This document shows positions 1 through 8,127 of a DNA stretch of 64,000 nucleotides, piece by piece; position 1 is the first letter of the stretch, and the number at the start of each line of letters is the position of its first letter. This stretch comes from JACKII01 sp041687435 (GTDB taxonomy: Bacteria; Pseudomonadota; Alphaproteobacteria; Bin95), in assembly GCA_041687435.1 (NCBI GenBank), contig JAWLBX010000010.1:62001-126000 (forward strand), read 5' to 3'. Both the position numbers and the translations under genes were made by a program. Under the pieces are notes generated by a model. It did not search any database, was not told the origin of the DNA, and was given only the letters and a program-made list of their open reading frames with translations.

Positions 1-577
1 TGGACAAATCTTCGGGTGTGTCGATATCCAAGGCAATGCCCGGCAGGCCGGTCAGAATCTGCGGCTCCACGCCGATGGCTCGCGCCTCCGCCAGATGCGG
101 CTGAAAGCTGTCGTGGCCGAAATGGAAGGGGATGAGCGACGGCGGGGAGACAGCCAGTGCGTTCGAGCCGCGGAAATCGTGCGCCTGCACGATGGTCATG
201 GCGCGGCCGGCAGCAGTGGTATGTGCGCGGATCAGCGTGTCGATCTCCGCTGGCGAGACACCCGGAATGTCGCCCGGCAGTTGCAGGGCGGCGGTGATGC
301 CTTCTGCTTCCAGAATACCCATGGCCCGGGCTACCGCCTGCGACTGGCCGAGGTTTTCGGGCTCTCCCTCTGGCCGTGCACCGTAGCGGCGGGCCAACGC
401 AATCGCCTCCGGCTCGTTGGTCAGAACCAGCACGCCGGCAAGACCGCTGGCGCACATGGCGGTCAGCACGTCTTCCACCATCAGCCGGAACAGCGCCCGC
501 CGCTCGTCCGCCGATAGCGTCGGGCCGAGGCGGGTCTTGGCGTTCTCGAAATTCTTGACAGGGAGGACGCCCCACAT
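1..577 (-). CDS. cofC: CofC/FbiD-type 2-phospho-L-lactate guanylyltransferase (3' end outside window)
   Basis: Partial gene: it reads off the left edge, so the C-terminus is missing. The family activates a phospholactate-type precursor with GTP during assembly of the deazaflavin coenzyme F420. The N-terminus MWGVLPVKNFENAKTRL is the nucleotide-binding start typical of CofC. An LPGDIPG motif lies near residue 100, and a DIDTPEDL motif near residue 186 is the usual CofC/MobA-like ending. The start is the ATG at 577; an in-frame GTG at 598 would overlap the upstream gene's stop. It is the last visible gene of a minus-strand run of closely spaced genes. F420 is not universal in alphaproteobacteria, so the LLM-family oxidoreductase at 20500-21405 is relevant. 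A different guanylyl- or cytidylyltransferase of the same fold remains possible. Confidence 0.8.
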   Translation of the reverse strand, partial: MWGVLPVKNFENAKTRLGPTLSADERRALFRLMVEDVLTAMCASGLAGVLVLTNEPEAIALARRYGARPEGEPENLGQSQAVARAMGILEAEGITAALQLPGDIPGVSPAEIDTLIRAHTTAAGRAMTIVQAHDFRGSNALAVSPPSLIPFHFGHDSFQPHLAEARAIGVEPQILTGLPGIALDIDTPEDLS

Positions 578-594
578 GGCCAACCGCCGCTCCG

Positions 595-1014
595 TCACTC
601 GTCGACTGGGTTGTCCGGCTGGGCCGGGGGCAGCAGCGCCTGGATGGGTACATCGAGGGCGTTGGCGATCATTTGCAAGATCTCAACGGTCGGCACCGCG
701 TCGTTGTCTTCGAAATGGGCAACGTCATCCTCGTCAAAGCCAATCCAGCCAGCCAGGATTTCGCGGGTCAGGCCGCGATGTTCGCGCCAGGCCGTAATCG
801 GGTGGGCACCATCATGCACCGCGGTGGCGACCTCCTCCGGCACTTCGAATCCGGGTGCGTTCTGGTGCAGTGGGTGCTGTTGCTGGTCTTCCTCCCGCAT
901 GTGCGGTTGCTGGCTGTCGTCGCCGGTCAGGGCCCAATAATCCTCGATTGGCAGCACCGCGTATTGCGGGCGGCCGTTGGCGTCGAGCAGGAATTGGACA
1001 GGGCCGCGGATCAT
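595..1014 (-). CDS. Antitoxin-like N-terminus fused to XRE-type helix-turn-helix protein
   Basis: A 139-aa protein. The first ~35 residues (FLLDANGRPQYAVLPIEDY) resemble the N-terminal segment of Phd/YefM or similar antitoxin proteins. Residues ~73-130 (ITAWREHRGLTREILAGWIG, then a PTVEILQMIANALDVPI segment) are a Cro/CI-type helix-turn-helix domain with the usual 'A..L.V....L' end. The likely role is DNA-binding autoregulation. It starts 13 bp after the GNAT gene on the same strand and its stop lies 18 bp before the cofC ATG, so it is probably cotranscribed. No recognisable toxin gene is adjacent, so I call it a regulator or orphan antitoxin-like protein and not a proven toxin-antitoxin component. 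Confidence 0.7.
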   Translation of the reverse strand: MIRGPVQFLLDANGRPQYAVLPIEDYWALTGDDSQQPHMREEDQQQHPLHQNAPGFEVPEEVATAVHDGAHPITAWREHRGLTREILAGWIGFDEDDVAHFEDNDAVPTVEILQMIANALDVPIQALLPPAQPDNPVDE

Positions 1015-1027
1015 GGCGTTCCTCCCA

Positions 1028-1468
1028 TCAGGCTTCGGTACGGGGGTCGGTTGCGGTCAGCCATCGCGAGCAGACGGCGACGGGCTCCCGCTCATAACCG
1101 AGCCGGCCGTAGAAGCCCAGCGCGGCCTCGTTCGTCTCCCGCACCATCAACTCCAGCTTGCGCACGCCACGGGCGCGAAGCCAGTCTTCGGCGGCTTGCA
1201 TCAGCGCGGTGCCGATACCCTGGCCCCTGCGGTCCGGCGGCGCGGAGAGATAATAGACCCAGCCACGATGTCCATCGTCGCCGACCATGACCGATCCGGC
1301 AATGGTGCCGCCATCGTCTGCGACCAGCACGGCCGACGATGGCCCGGCGAGCGCGCGGTCGAGGTCGCCTTCCGGCGGGTTCCACGGTCGTGTCAGCCCG
1401 CAGGCCTGCCAAAGCGCCAGCACGGCGGCACGGTCGCCATCGGCAAACGGGCGCACACAGACCAGCAT
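1028..1468 (-). CDS. GNAT family N-acetyltransferase
   Basis: A 146-aa single-domain acetyltransferase. The acetyl-CoA pyrophosphate-binding motif A is visible (YYLSAPPDRRGQGIGTALMQ), followed by the motif B region ELMVRETNEAALGFYGRLGY. The substrate cannot be deduced. The start is the ATG at 1468, which overlaps the stop of the upstream haloacid dehalogenase gene by one base (TGATG), indicating translational coupling. A longer open frame to 1753 exists, but it runs through the dehalogenase gene in another frame and carries no family similarity. Confidence 0.88.
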   Translation of the reverse strand: MLVCVRPFADGDRAAVLALWQACGLTRPWNPPEGDLDRALAGPSSAVLVADDGGTIAGSVMVGDDGHRGWVYYLSAPPDRRGQGIGTALMQAAEDWLRARGVRKLELMVRETNEAALGFYGRLGYEREPVAVCSRWLTATDPRTEA

Positions 1469-2181
1469 CAGCAGCCCAGCTTTTCCGCCAGTTCGGTAAA
1501 GCTCCAGGCGCTGATATCGATGCCGGGGCCGGGCTCTATGTCGGCCTTGCGGTTCTTGGTGCCGAATTCCAGCGGCCGGGCGACAAAGGCGGTGGACAGG
1601 CCCTGTGCCTTGGCGGCAGCCAGGTCGTTGTTGTGGGCGGCGGTCATCAGCACCTCCGCCGGTTTCAGGCCCAGCGCGTCGCAGGCGCGGGTGTACGCTT
1701 CCGGCTGCGGTTTGTAGGCCTGCACCACTTCCGAACCCAAGATGACATCCCATGGCAGGCCACCGTGCTTCGCCATGTTGACCATCAGCGCGATGTTGCC
1801 GTTCGACTGGGTGCCGATGATGAATTTCGTCTTGAGGCGCAGCAGGCCCGGCACGGAGTCCGGCCAGGGGGGCAGGCGGTGCCAGGCGGTGTTGAGGCGG
1901 TCGATCTCCGCATCTGTCAGGTGGCCAATCCCGAAGTCTTCCAGCGTCGCCAGCAGGTTCTCGCGGTGCAGAATGTCCAGCTTCGTAAACGGCCGCTCGC
2001 CCTTGCGGATCGGCTCCATTGCCGGCTGGTATTTGGCGCGCCAGGCGTCGGCGAAGGCTTCCCAGTCCAGGGTCAAGCCCTTTTGCCGGCCAAGGAAGGC
2101 TTCTGCCTCGCCGGCAATGCCGCGGCGCCAGTCCACGACCGTACCGAACACATCGAAAATCAGGGCTTTAACGTTCAGCAT
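1468..2181 (-). CDS. Haloacid dehalogenase type II (HAD superfamily hydrolase)
   Basis: A 237-aa protein of the L-2-haloacid dehalogenase branch of the HAD superfamily, which hydrolyses short 2-haloalkanoic acids through an aspartyl ester. Motif I is IFDVFGTVVD with the nucleophile Asp10. The GTQSNGN segment corresponds to motif II, and YKPQPEAY carries the conserved lysine. The start ATG at 2181 has a good ribosome binding site (GAGGAAG, six bases upstream); an earlier in-frame ATG at 2196 lacks one. It overlaps the end of the CAP-domain gene by 14 bases and its stop overlaps the GNAT start, so three minus-strand genes are coupled. The natural substrate may not be a haloacid, since many HADs in this branch are uncharacterised. 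Confidence 0.88.
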   Translation of the reverse strand: MLNVKALIFDVFGTVVDWRRGIAGEAEAFLGRQKGLTLDWEAFADAWRAKYQPAMEPIRKGERPFTKLDILHRENLLATLEDFGIGHLTDAEIDRLNTAWHRLPPWPDSVPGLLRLKTKFIIGTQSNGNIALMVNMAKHGGLPWDVILGSEVVQAYKPQPEAYTRACDALGLKPAEVLMTAAHNNDLAAAKAQGLSTAFVARPLEFGTKNRKADIEPGPGIDISAWSFTELAEKLGC

Positions 2182-2683
2182 TGGCGACTTCCTCATTCGG
2201 CGGCTTGCCTGTCAGGCCGAGCACGACGACCCAGTAATGGCGGTGGCGCGGCAATGCCGGATCCGATGAATAATAGACATGGGCTACGCCGATGTCGCGC
2301 ACGTTCCAGTTCAGCAAAGTGCGCTTGTGCTCGCGGCTTTCCAGCCATCCGGCGAGTACCAGCAACGGGTCGCGTTCGCCGGCGGCGATGGTTTCCAGCG
2401 CCATGGCATAGGGATAGCCGACCCGTTTCAGACGGTCATGCAGATCGCCGCCATCCGGATCCTTGTGATTGAAATATTGGCGTTCGGCCATGTCGGCTGC
2501 GTGGGCTTCCGCCGCTGCGGCTAGAAGCGGATCCGTACGGAGCAGGGGGCGCCGTTCCACCAATCGGACGGCATTGATTGCGGCCGTCAGTTCGCGGGCG
2601 GCGGGATCCCCGGCTTCGGGAGTGTCTGCCGCGGCGACCGCGAACGGCAGCAGGCAAATCAGCAGGAGGATGCGTATCATCAT
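2168..2683 (-). CDS. CAP/SCP domain secreted protein (YkwD-like)
   Basis: A 171-aa protein with an N-terminal signal peptide (MMIRILLLICLLPFAVAAAD) and a single CAP domain. The domain shows AINAVRLVERRPLLRTDPLL, the helix AAEAHAADMAERQYFNHKDP with the conserved His/Glu region, and a C-terminal HYWVVVLG strand. Bacterial CAP-domain proteins are exported and mostly of unknown biochemical role. It is the first gene of the minus-strand cluster and is divergent from the lyase gene that starts at 2795, so its promoter lies within 2684-2794. Confidence 0.88.
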   Translation of the reverse strand: MMIRILLLICLLPFAVAAADTPEAGDPAARELTAAINAVRLVERRPLLRTDPLLAAAAEAHAADMAERQYFNHKDPDGGDLHDRLKRVGYPYAMALETIAAGERDPLLVLAGWLESREHKRTLLNWNVRDIGVAHVYYSSDPALPRHRHYWVVVLGLTGKPPNEEVANAER

Positions 2684-2794
2684 GATCGCGGCACTCTGAC
2701 GAGGGAAACGCTGCTGTCAATCGCTCTCGACGTCGCTGCCTTGCGCAGGGTAAGCAGACGGCCAGACCTTTGCCTTTCCGGAGCCCGCCTTGCC

Positions 2795-4141
2795 ATGCCC
2801 ATCTCCATGATCGATTCCACCATTTTTCGTGATTTTTTCGGCACCGAAGCCATGCGCGCCTGTTTTTCCGACGAGGCTATCCTGGGTGCCTATTGCGAGG
2901 TCGAAGCGGCCCTGGCGCGCGTTCAGGCCCAGCTGGGATTGATCCCGGCCGACTCGGCCGACGCCATCAGTGCCGCCGCGCGGGTGGAGAACCTGGATTT
3001 GGCCGAGATCAAACGCGAGACCGAGATTGTCGGCTATCCGATCCTGCCGTTGGTCCGGGCCATTGCCAAGGCCTGCCCGGGGCGGCATGGCGAATATGCC
3101 CACTGGGGGGCGACAACCCAGGATATCATGGACAGCGGCATTGCCCTGCAATTGCAGAAAGCGTTGGCCCTGGTCGGGGAAGAGTTGGATGGCGTCGCCG
3201 CCGCTCTCGCCAGGCTGGCGGTCGAACATCGCGATACGGTCATGGCCGGGCGTACCCATTTGCAGCACGCGCTGCCGGTGACGTTCGGCTACAAGGCCGG
3301 TGTCTGGCTCTCTGCCATCGACCGGCACCGCGAGCGGCTGGCGCAACTGCGTCCGCGGGTCGAGGTGGGGCAGTTCGCCGGTGCAGCGGGCACGCTCGCC
3401 TCATTGGGCGACGACGGCATGGCGGTCAGCGATGCGTTGATGGCGGAGTTGGGCCTGGGGCGGCCCGGCATGCCCTGGCATGTGGCGCGTGATTCCATTG
3501 CCGAGGCGGTCAATTTCCTTGGCCTCGTCTCCGGCTCGCTCTCGAAAATCGCCACCGACATCATGCTGATGATGGCGACCGAACTGGGCGAGGCGTTCGA
3601 GCCGTTCGTGCCGGGCCGCGGCGGCTCCTCCACCATGCCGCAGAAGCGTAACCCGATCAGTTGCGAACTGATCCTGGGGGCGGGCAAGGTGATCCGCCAG
3701 CACGCCGCCGTGGTGATGGATGCGATGGCGGCGGATTTCGAGCGGGCAACCGGCCCCTGGCATGCGGAATGGATTGCCGTGCCGGAGGCGTTCGTGCTCT
3801 CCGCCGGCACGTTGCATCAGGCGCGATTCATGCTGGAGGGGCTGCAGGTGCAGCCGGAGCGTATGAAGCGGAACCTAGCCATGACTGGCGGCCTGATTGT
3901 GTCGGAAGCGGTGATGATGGGGCTTGCCCCGGCTCTGGGGCGGCAGACGGCACATGATGTGGTCTATGACGCCTGCCGTATCGCGAACGAGCAGGGGCTG
4001 ACCCTGTTGGATGCCCTGCGGCGCTCGCGCGAGATTACGGGCAAGCTGGCGGACGAGGAATTGCAGCGGCTCTGCGACCCGGTGAACTATCTGGGCCAGT
4101 CGCGCGAGATGCTGGACCGCTTTTTGGCGGAACGGGATTAG
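2795..4141 (+). CDS. PcaB-like / adenylosuccinate lyase family protein
   Basis: A 448-aa member of the fumarase/aspartase superfamily. The signature GGSSTMPQKRNP is present at about two-thirds of the length, together with HWGATTQDIMDSG and AGRTHLQHALPVTFGYK, the three conserved regions that form the shared active site. Overall length and sequence are closest to 3-carboxy-cis,cis-muconate cycloisomerase (PcaB) and related lyases. No other beta-ketoadipate pathway genes are nearby, so the true substrate is open. The start at 2795 was chosen over an upstream ATG at 2741 because family proteins begin close to the DSTIFRDFFG segment. It ends four bases into the convergent Nudix gene. Confidence 0.85.
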   Translation: MPISMIDSTIFRDFFGTEAMRACFSDEAILGAYCEVEAALARVQAQLGLIPADSADAISAAARVENLDLAEIKRETEIVGYPILPLVRAIAKACPGRHGEYAHWGATTQDIMDSGIALQLQKALALVGEELDGVAAALARLAVEHRDTVMAGRTHLQHALPVTFGYKAGVWLSAIDRHRERLAQLRPRVEVGQFAGAAGTLASLGDDGMAVSDALMAELGLGRPGMPWHVARDSIAEAVNFLGLVSGSLSKIATDIMLMMATELGEAFEPFVPGRGGSSTMPQKRNPISCELILGAGKVIRQHAAVVMDAMAADFERATGPWHAEWIAVPEAFVLSAGTLHQARFMLEGLQVQPERMKRNLAMTGGLIVSEAVMMGLAPALGRQTAHDVVYDACRIANEQGLTLLDALRRSREITGKLADEELQRLCDPVNYLGQSREMLDRFLAERD

Positions 4142-5007
4142 TTGGCAGTGGGGAACCGTGCGCGCAGGCCGGTGCAGAGGGCGGCATAATCGGGCTCTGC
4201 ATCCGGTGTCAGGAAGCCGTGCCGCAGCAGAAAATCGATCACGACCAAACTGCAATTGAATTTGAAATCGAAACTGTCGCGCACGATCCCGGCCGCGTCC
4301 CCTATCGGCATCAGTTGGAACGAGTCCACTTCGCCATCGGTGTTATTGGGCTCGAACTCTGGCGGCAGCGCCAGGTCGAAGCAGAACAGCGTGTCCTGTT
4401 TCAGCCCCTCGGCCACCTCCATCGCATAGGTGACCTGCCCGACGGCGCACATGCCGCGAGCGAGGGAGGCCGGGATGTCCGCTTCTTCCGCGCATTCCTT
4501 CAGCATGTTTTCGAACAGACCAAGGCCGACCGGCTGACCGCCGGCCACCAGATTGTCAAGCTGGCCCGGATAGGTCATCTTGCCGAGCGCGCGGCGGGCG
4601 ATCCACATCTGCCGAGGTCCGTCCGCGCCCTTTACATAGCCATTCAGGTGGACGCCATAGGCCGGCAGACCGAAATAGGTCACCCAGGCGCGGTCCAGGC
4701 TGGCAAGCGGCGCACCGCTCCAGCGCGGCAGTACCGGAAATAATTCTCCGCGCGGCGGCGGCAGATCGCCCGCCTGGCAAAGCTCGGCCCCGACCGCGGC
4801 CAGTTGCCGGGCGCGGGTCTCTGGCGAATCCAGATCGGGTGCAATCCAGACCCGGCTTTCCGTTACCGCAAACACCTTCGGGAAGGCGCGGAGGCGCTCT
4901 GCGAAGGTGTGGCGCATCCAGCCGGCCTGCGTCTGGCCGATGAACCACGGGCGGAACCCGGTAAGATCATGCGTGTTGCACCGGACAATGTGGTCCAGAT
5001 AGGCCAT
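4138..5007 (-). CDS. DUF4743 + Nudix hydrolase domain protein
   Basis: A 289-aa protein with an N-terminal DUF4743-like region (residues ~1-120, starting MAYLDHIVRCNTHDLTGFRP) and a C-terminal Nudix domain. The Nudix box runs from the GGQPVG at residue 156 to ECAEEADIP at 171-179, which gives the G-x5-E-x7-xExxEE pattern that binds Mg2+. Proteins of this architecture resemble the Nudix half of fungal Tnr3 (thiamine pyrophosphokinase-related), where the domain acts on oxidised thiamine diphosphate; that function is inference here. It converges on and overlaps the lyase gene by four bases, and is divergent from sfsA. Confidence 0.85.
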   Translation of the reverse strand: MAYLDHIVRCNTHDLTGFRPWFIGQTQAGWMRHTFAERLRAFPKVFAVTESRVWIAPDLDSPETRARQLAAVGAELCQAGDLPPPRGELFPVLPRWSGAPLASLDRAWVTYFGLPAYGVHLNGYVKGADGPRQMWIARRALGKMTYPGQLDNLVAGGQPVGLGLFENMLKECAEEADIPASLARGMCAVGQVTYAMEVAEGLKQDTLFCFDLALPPEFEPNNTDGEVDSFQLMPIGDAAGIVRDSFDFKFNCSLVVIDFLLRHGFLTPDAEPDYAALCTGLRARFPTAN

Positions 5008-5053
5008 GGTTGGGCTTCCCTTTGGCGGCGCGCGTGTCTAGAACGTTGCTCTC

Positions 5054-5767
5054 ATGAACTTTCACGCCCCAATTGAACCGGCGCGTTTGGAACGCCGCTA
5101 TAAGCGTTTCCTCGCCGATGTCACGATTGCCGATGGTCGCGTGGTGACGGCCCATTGCGCCAATCCGGGTGCGATGTTGGGCTTGGCGGAGCTGGGAATG
5201 CGGATCGGCCTGTTGCCTGCGCGGAACCCGAAGGCCAAACTCGCCTACAGTTGGGAACTGTGCCATGCCGATGGCGGCTGGGTCGGCATCAACACCACAC
5301 GGCCGAATGCGCTGGCGGACGAGGCGCTGTCCGAAGGGCGCATTGCCGAACTTGCCGGATACGATCAGCGCCGGCGCGAAGTAAAGTATGGGCAGAACAG
5401 CCGCATCGACTTGCTCTTGGAAGGCGACCGGATGGCCCCATGTTATGTGGAAGTAAAGAATGTTCACCTGATGCGCGCGGTGGGTTTGGCCGAATTTCCC
5501 GACTCGGTGACCGCGCGAGGGGCGAAGCATCTGGACGAGTTGGCAGCGGTGGCCGGGCAAGGGCTGCGCGCCGTTATGCTGTTCGTTGTCCAGCGCAACG
5601 ATTGCCAGCGGATGACGCTGGCCCGCGACATCGACCCCAATTATGCCGCTGCAATGGCGCGTGCCGTTGCAGCAGGGGTGGAGGTTTTGTGTTATAGCTG
5701 CCGCGTGGGCGACAGCGGCATTGCCATTGACCGGCGCTTGCCGTTCGTCGCGCCGGGCGTCGAGTAA
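5054..5767 (+). CDS. sfsA: SfsA family DNA-binding/nuclease-like protein
   Basis: A 237-aa protein, full length for SfsA. Conserved segments are an N-terminal OB-like region (RRYKRFLADVTIADG..TAHCANPGAM), the PD-(D/E)XK-type core NSRIDLLLEG and CYVEVKNVHLM, and FPDSVTARGAKHLDEL. SfsA was named for sugar fermentation stimulation in E. coli; the sequence supports a DNA-binding, nuclease-like fold, but its cellular role is poorly defined. It is followed 12 bases later by map, and this sfsA-map order suggests one transcript. Confidence 0.95.
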   Translation: MNFHAPIEPARLERRYKRFLADVTIADGRVVTAHCANPGAMLGLAELGMRIGLLPARNPKAKLAYSWELCHADGGWVGINTTRPNALADEALSEGRIAELAGYDQRRREVKYGQNSRIDLLLEGDRMAPCYVEVKNVHLMRAVGLAEFPDSVTARGAKHLDELAAVAGQGLRAVMLFVVQRNDCQRMTLARDIDPNYAAAMARAVAAGVEVLCYSCRVGDSGIAIDRRLPFVAPGVE

Positions 5768-5779
5768 GGAGCGAGAGTT

Positions 5780-6595
5780 TTGAACCAGCAGGAAGCGTTT
5801 GTCCCCCAGCGGCCCCAGGGCATCGAGTTGCACGGCCCGGCTGATTTCGAAGGCATGCGCCGTGCCGGCCGGCTGGCGGCGGAAACGCTGGACTTCATTA
5901 CCGATCATGTCGAACCCGGCGTAACCACCGAGGAACTGGACCGGCTCTGCCACGAATTCATTACGGCGCGCGGGGCAGTCCCCGCGCCGCTCGGCTATCG
6001 CGGTTACCCGAAATCGGTCTGCATCTCGATCAATCACGAGGTCTGCCACGGCATCCCGGACCAGCGGAAGCTGCGCGAGGGCGACATCGCCAATATCGAC
6101 GTGACCGTTATCCTCGACGGCTGGCACGGCGACAGTTCGCGCATGTACCCGGTCGGCCAAATCCGGGTGAAGCAGCAGAAGCTGATCGACGTGACCTATG
6201 ACGCGCTGATGCTGGGCATTGATCTTTGCAAGCCGGGCGTGACCTTCGGCGATCTGGGCTATGCCATCCAGACCTTTGTCGAGAAGCACCGGTTCAGCGT
6301 CGTTCGCGATTTCTGTGGCCACGGCCTTGGCCGGACCTTCCATGCACCGCCCAGCGTTCTGCATTACGGCAAGCCCGGCGAGGGGCCGGTGATGCAGGAA
6401 GGGATGTTCTTTACCATCGAGCCAATGGTGAATGCCGGTGGTTGGGAAACCAAAATCCTGTCGAATGGCTGGACGGCGGTAACGCGCGACCGTCAGGCAT
6501 CTGCGCAGTTCGAGCATTCCATCGGCATCACCGCCACCGGCTCCGAGATCTTTACGCTCTCGCCCAAGGGGTTGCACAAGCCGCCTTACAAGTAA
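5780..6595 (+). CDS. map: Type I methionine aminopeptidase
   Basis: A 271-aa enzyme that removes the initiator methionine from nascent proteins. The five metal ligands can be located: Asp107 (NIDVTV), Asp118 (GDSS), His181 (CGHG), Glu214 (TIEP) and Glu245 (FEHS). The substrate-binding His90 lies in INHEVCHG. The start codon is TTG at 5780, supported by an AAGGA ribosome binding site nine bases upstream; no in-frame ATG lies near it. Probably cotranscribed with sfsA. A perfect inverted repeat covers the stop codon. Confidence 0.96.
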   Translation: MNQQEAFVPQRPQGIELHGPADFEGMRRAGRLAAETLDFITDHVEPGVTTEELDRLCHEFITARGAVPAPLGYRGYPKSVCISINHEVCHGIPDQRKLREGDIANIDVTVILDGWHGDSSRMYPVGQIRVKQQKLIDVTYDALMLGIDLCKPGVTFGDLGYAIQTFVEKHRFSVVRDFCGHGLGRTFHAPPSVLHYGKPGEGPVMQEGMFFTIEPMVNAGGWETKILSNGWTAVTRDRQASAQFEHSIGITATGSEIFTLSPKGLHKPPYK

Positions 6596-6603
6596 GGCGG
6601 CTT
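6578..6603 (+). terminator. 12-bp stem-loop spanning the map stop codon
   Basis: The arms AAGCCGCCTTAC and GTAAGGCGGCTT are perfect complements separated by two bases, with the map stop codon (TAA) inside the right arm. No run of T follows, so this is a candidate terminator or mRNA 3'-end stabiliser and not a textbook intrinsic terminator. Confidence 0.45.
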
Positions 6604-6626
6604 GGCTGCGGTTGAGTTAAGAACCG

Positions 6627-7454
6627 CTAGTCGCGCTCGAACACCGCTAGCATGCGCATTTCGATGCTGCGGCGTGGCGGGACATCCTCCGGTAGGCTGG
6701 GAATGTCGAAACTGGTGTGCGGGCAATAGACGGAGACGCCAGGGCGGCCGTCCATCTGTTTGAACACCAGAATTTCGTCCGGAGTCATGTCCGGGAAATA
6801 GTACCAGCGGTGGTCGGGGTTGTAGACCGGTGCGGCGACCAGCGAATCCTGATTGCGGCCGGTGTAGTAGTAATCGATCACGTCATCGGCCGGCAGCGAG
6901 CGCCAGTCGATGAAGGACAGCGGGTTGCGGATCGCCGGATTATCGAATGGCTGCCAAGTATTGTACCACACATAGTCCCAGTTCGGCTGTGGCTCGACAC
7001 CGTGTTGTTCCAGCACCGCCTCCGACATTTCGACCAGACGCTTCACATTGTAGTCACAATGCACGAAGCGGGCGTAGCCGTCATTGAAATCGACCGGCGT
7101 TTCGGTGCGGATCAGATGGCTGCGGACGAAGGCCCGATGGGCTCCCGTGGTGCGTTCCACCAGGCGCTCGATGCCTGGGTAGTAGCTGCGTTTGACCTCA
7201 TCCTCGTCGCGGAAGTCCCGAATGCCGTTCGCGAAGCGGGTGAGGGTAAAGCCGCACACATCCAACTCGCATTCGCCGGCGGCCAGCATCGGCCGGGCGT
7301 CGCGCATCTGCACATCCTGGAATGCGGTGTTGGCGCGTCGGGTCTCGCGCGAGCCGATGCGGGGAATTTCGGCCCGGTCTTTCCATTCGGCGTTAACATA
7401 TCGGACCTGGGCCGGGATGGGCCGGGTTTCAGCCAGGGTTGCCGCTGCGGTCAT
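6627..7454 (-). CDS. CmcJ/NvfI-like (AsaB family) oxidoreductase
   Basis: A 275-aa protein resembling the CmcJ/NvfI/AsaB family: MTAAATLAETRPIPAQVRYV start, VHCDYN, a WYNTWQPFDNPAIRNPLSFI segment and a RWYYFPDMTPDEILVFKQMD segment. Characterised relatives act in fungal and bacterial secondary metabolism and are proposed to have a 2-oxoglutarate-dioxygenase-like fold; the substrate here is unknown. The start ATG at 7454 has an AAGGA site eight bases upstream; a longer reading to 7565 has no such support. It is divergent from the GFA-family gene and converges on map. Confidence 0.82.
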   Translation of the reverse strand: MTAAATLAETRPIPAQVRYVNAEWKDRAEIPRIGSRETRRANTAFQDVQMRDARPMLAAGECELDVCGFTLTRFANGIRDFRDEDEVKRSYYPGIERLVERTTGAHRAFVRSHLIRTETPVDFNDGYARFVHCDYNVKRLVEMSEAVLEQHGVEPQPNWDYVWYNTWQPFDNPAIRNPLSFIDWRSLPADDVIDYYYTGRNQDSLVAAPVYNPDHRWYYFPDMTPDEILVFKQMDGRPGVSVYCPHTSFDIPSLPEDVPPRRSIEMRMLAVFERD

Positions 7455-7612
7455 CGGTGTTTCCTTGATCGGTATTCGGACGGAATTGCCGGCGATCTTC
7501 GCCAATCGGCGCGCCGGGTCAAGGAATTTGGCTGGATTTGCATGTGGCGTGACACGTGGGAGCATTTAGAATGCTTGCCGACACAGCCACGCGAGGAACG
7601 AGGAACCACCCG

Positions 7613-8041
7613 ATGCCCACGATCAACGGCCATTGTCATTGCGGCAACCTGCAAGCCACACTTGCCACCGAGAAGCAGCCGAATGAGATGTGGCTCCGCG
7701 CATGCCAGTGCGATTTCTGCCGCTCCCACAACATGCGCTCGCTGAGCGATCCAGAGGGGCGGATGGAGATACGGATCAAGGACGCCAGTCAACTCAACCG
7801 TTATCACTTCGGCCTTGGCATGGTCGACTTTCTGATCTGCAAATCCTGTGGCAACTATATCGGCGCGGTGCAGGAAGTGGACGGCCAAATCTACGGCATT
7901 ATGAACGCCAACCTAACCGAGAACCGCGGCAGTGCATTCGGCGAGGCGGAGCACCGCTTTTATGAGGACGAGACCGGCGCCGAACGTTCGCAGCGCCGCA
8001 AGAAGGTCTGGACGCCGGCGGTCCTGACGATCGAGGGTTAG
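7613..8041 (+). CDS. GFA/CENP-V family zinc-binding protein
   Basis: A 142-aa protein with the cysteine pattern of the glutathione-dependent formaldehyde-activating enzyme family: GHCHCGNL, CQCDFCRSH and CKSCGNYI. The fold binds structural zinc and often a second metal near glutathione. Founding members condense formaldehyde with glutathione, but most family proteins are uncharacterised, so I do not assign that reaction. The ATG at 7613 is preceded by AGGAA; the upstream ATG at 7571 lacks this. Transcribed divergently from the CmcJ-like gene. Confidence 0.87.
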   Translation: MPTINGHCHCGNLQATLATEKQPNEMWLRACQCDFCRSHNMRSLSDPEGRMEIRIKDASQLNRYHFGLGMVDFLICKSCGNYIGAVQEVDGQIYGIMNANLTENRGSAFGEAEHRFYEDETGAERSQRRKKVWTPAVLTIEG

Positions 8042-8127
8042 ATGGTGCATAACAGGGATACCAATTTAACGCTTGCCAAATTGGCCGCCGGCAGCCAAGC
8101 CCGGCATGCTCTTTTCCGCCAAAGCTG

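Noticed and set aside
1014..1028. GNAT plus HTH as a TacAT-type toxin-antitoxin pair
   Set aside because: The gene order (enzyme first), the coupling to a dehalogenase and the lack of RHH antitoxin features do not fit; the HTH gene is also followed closely by cofC.
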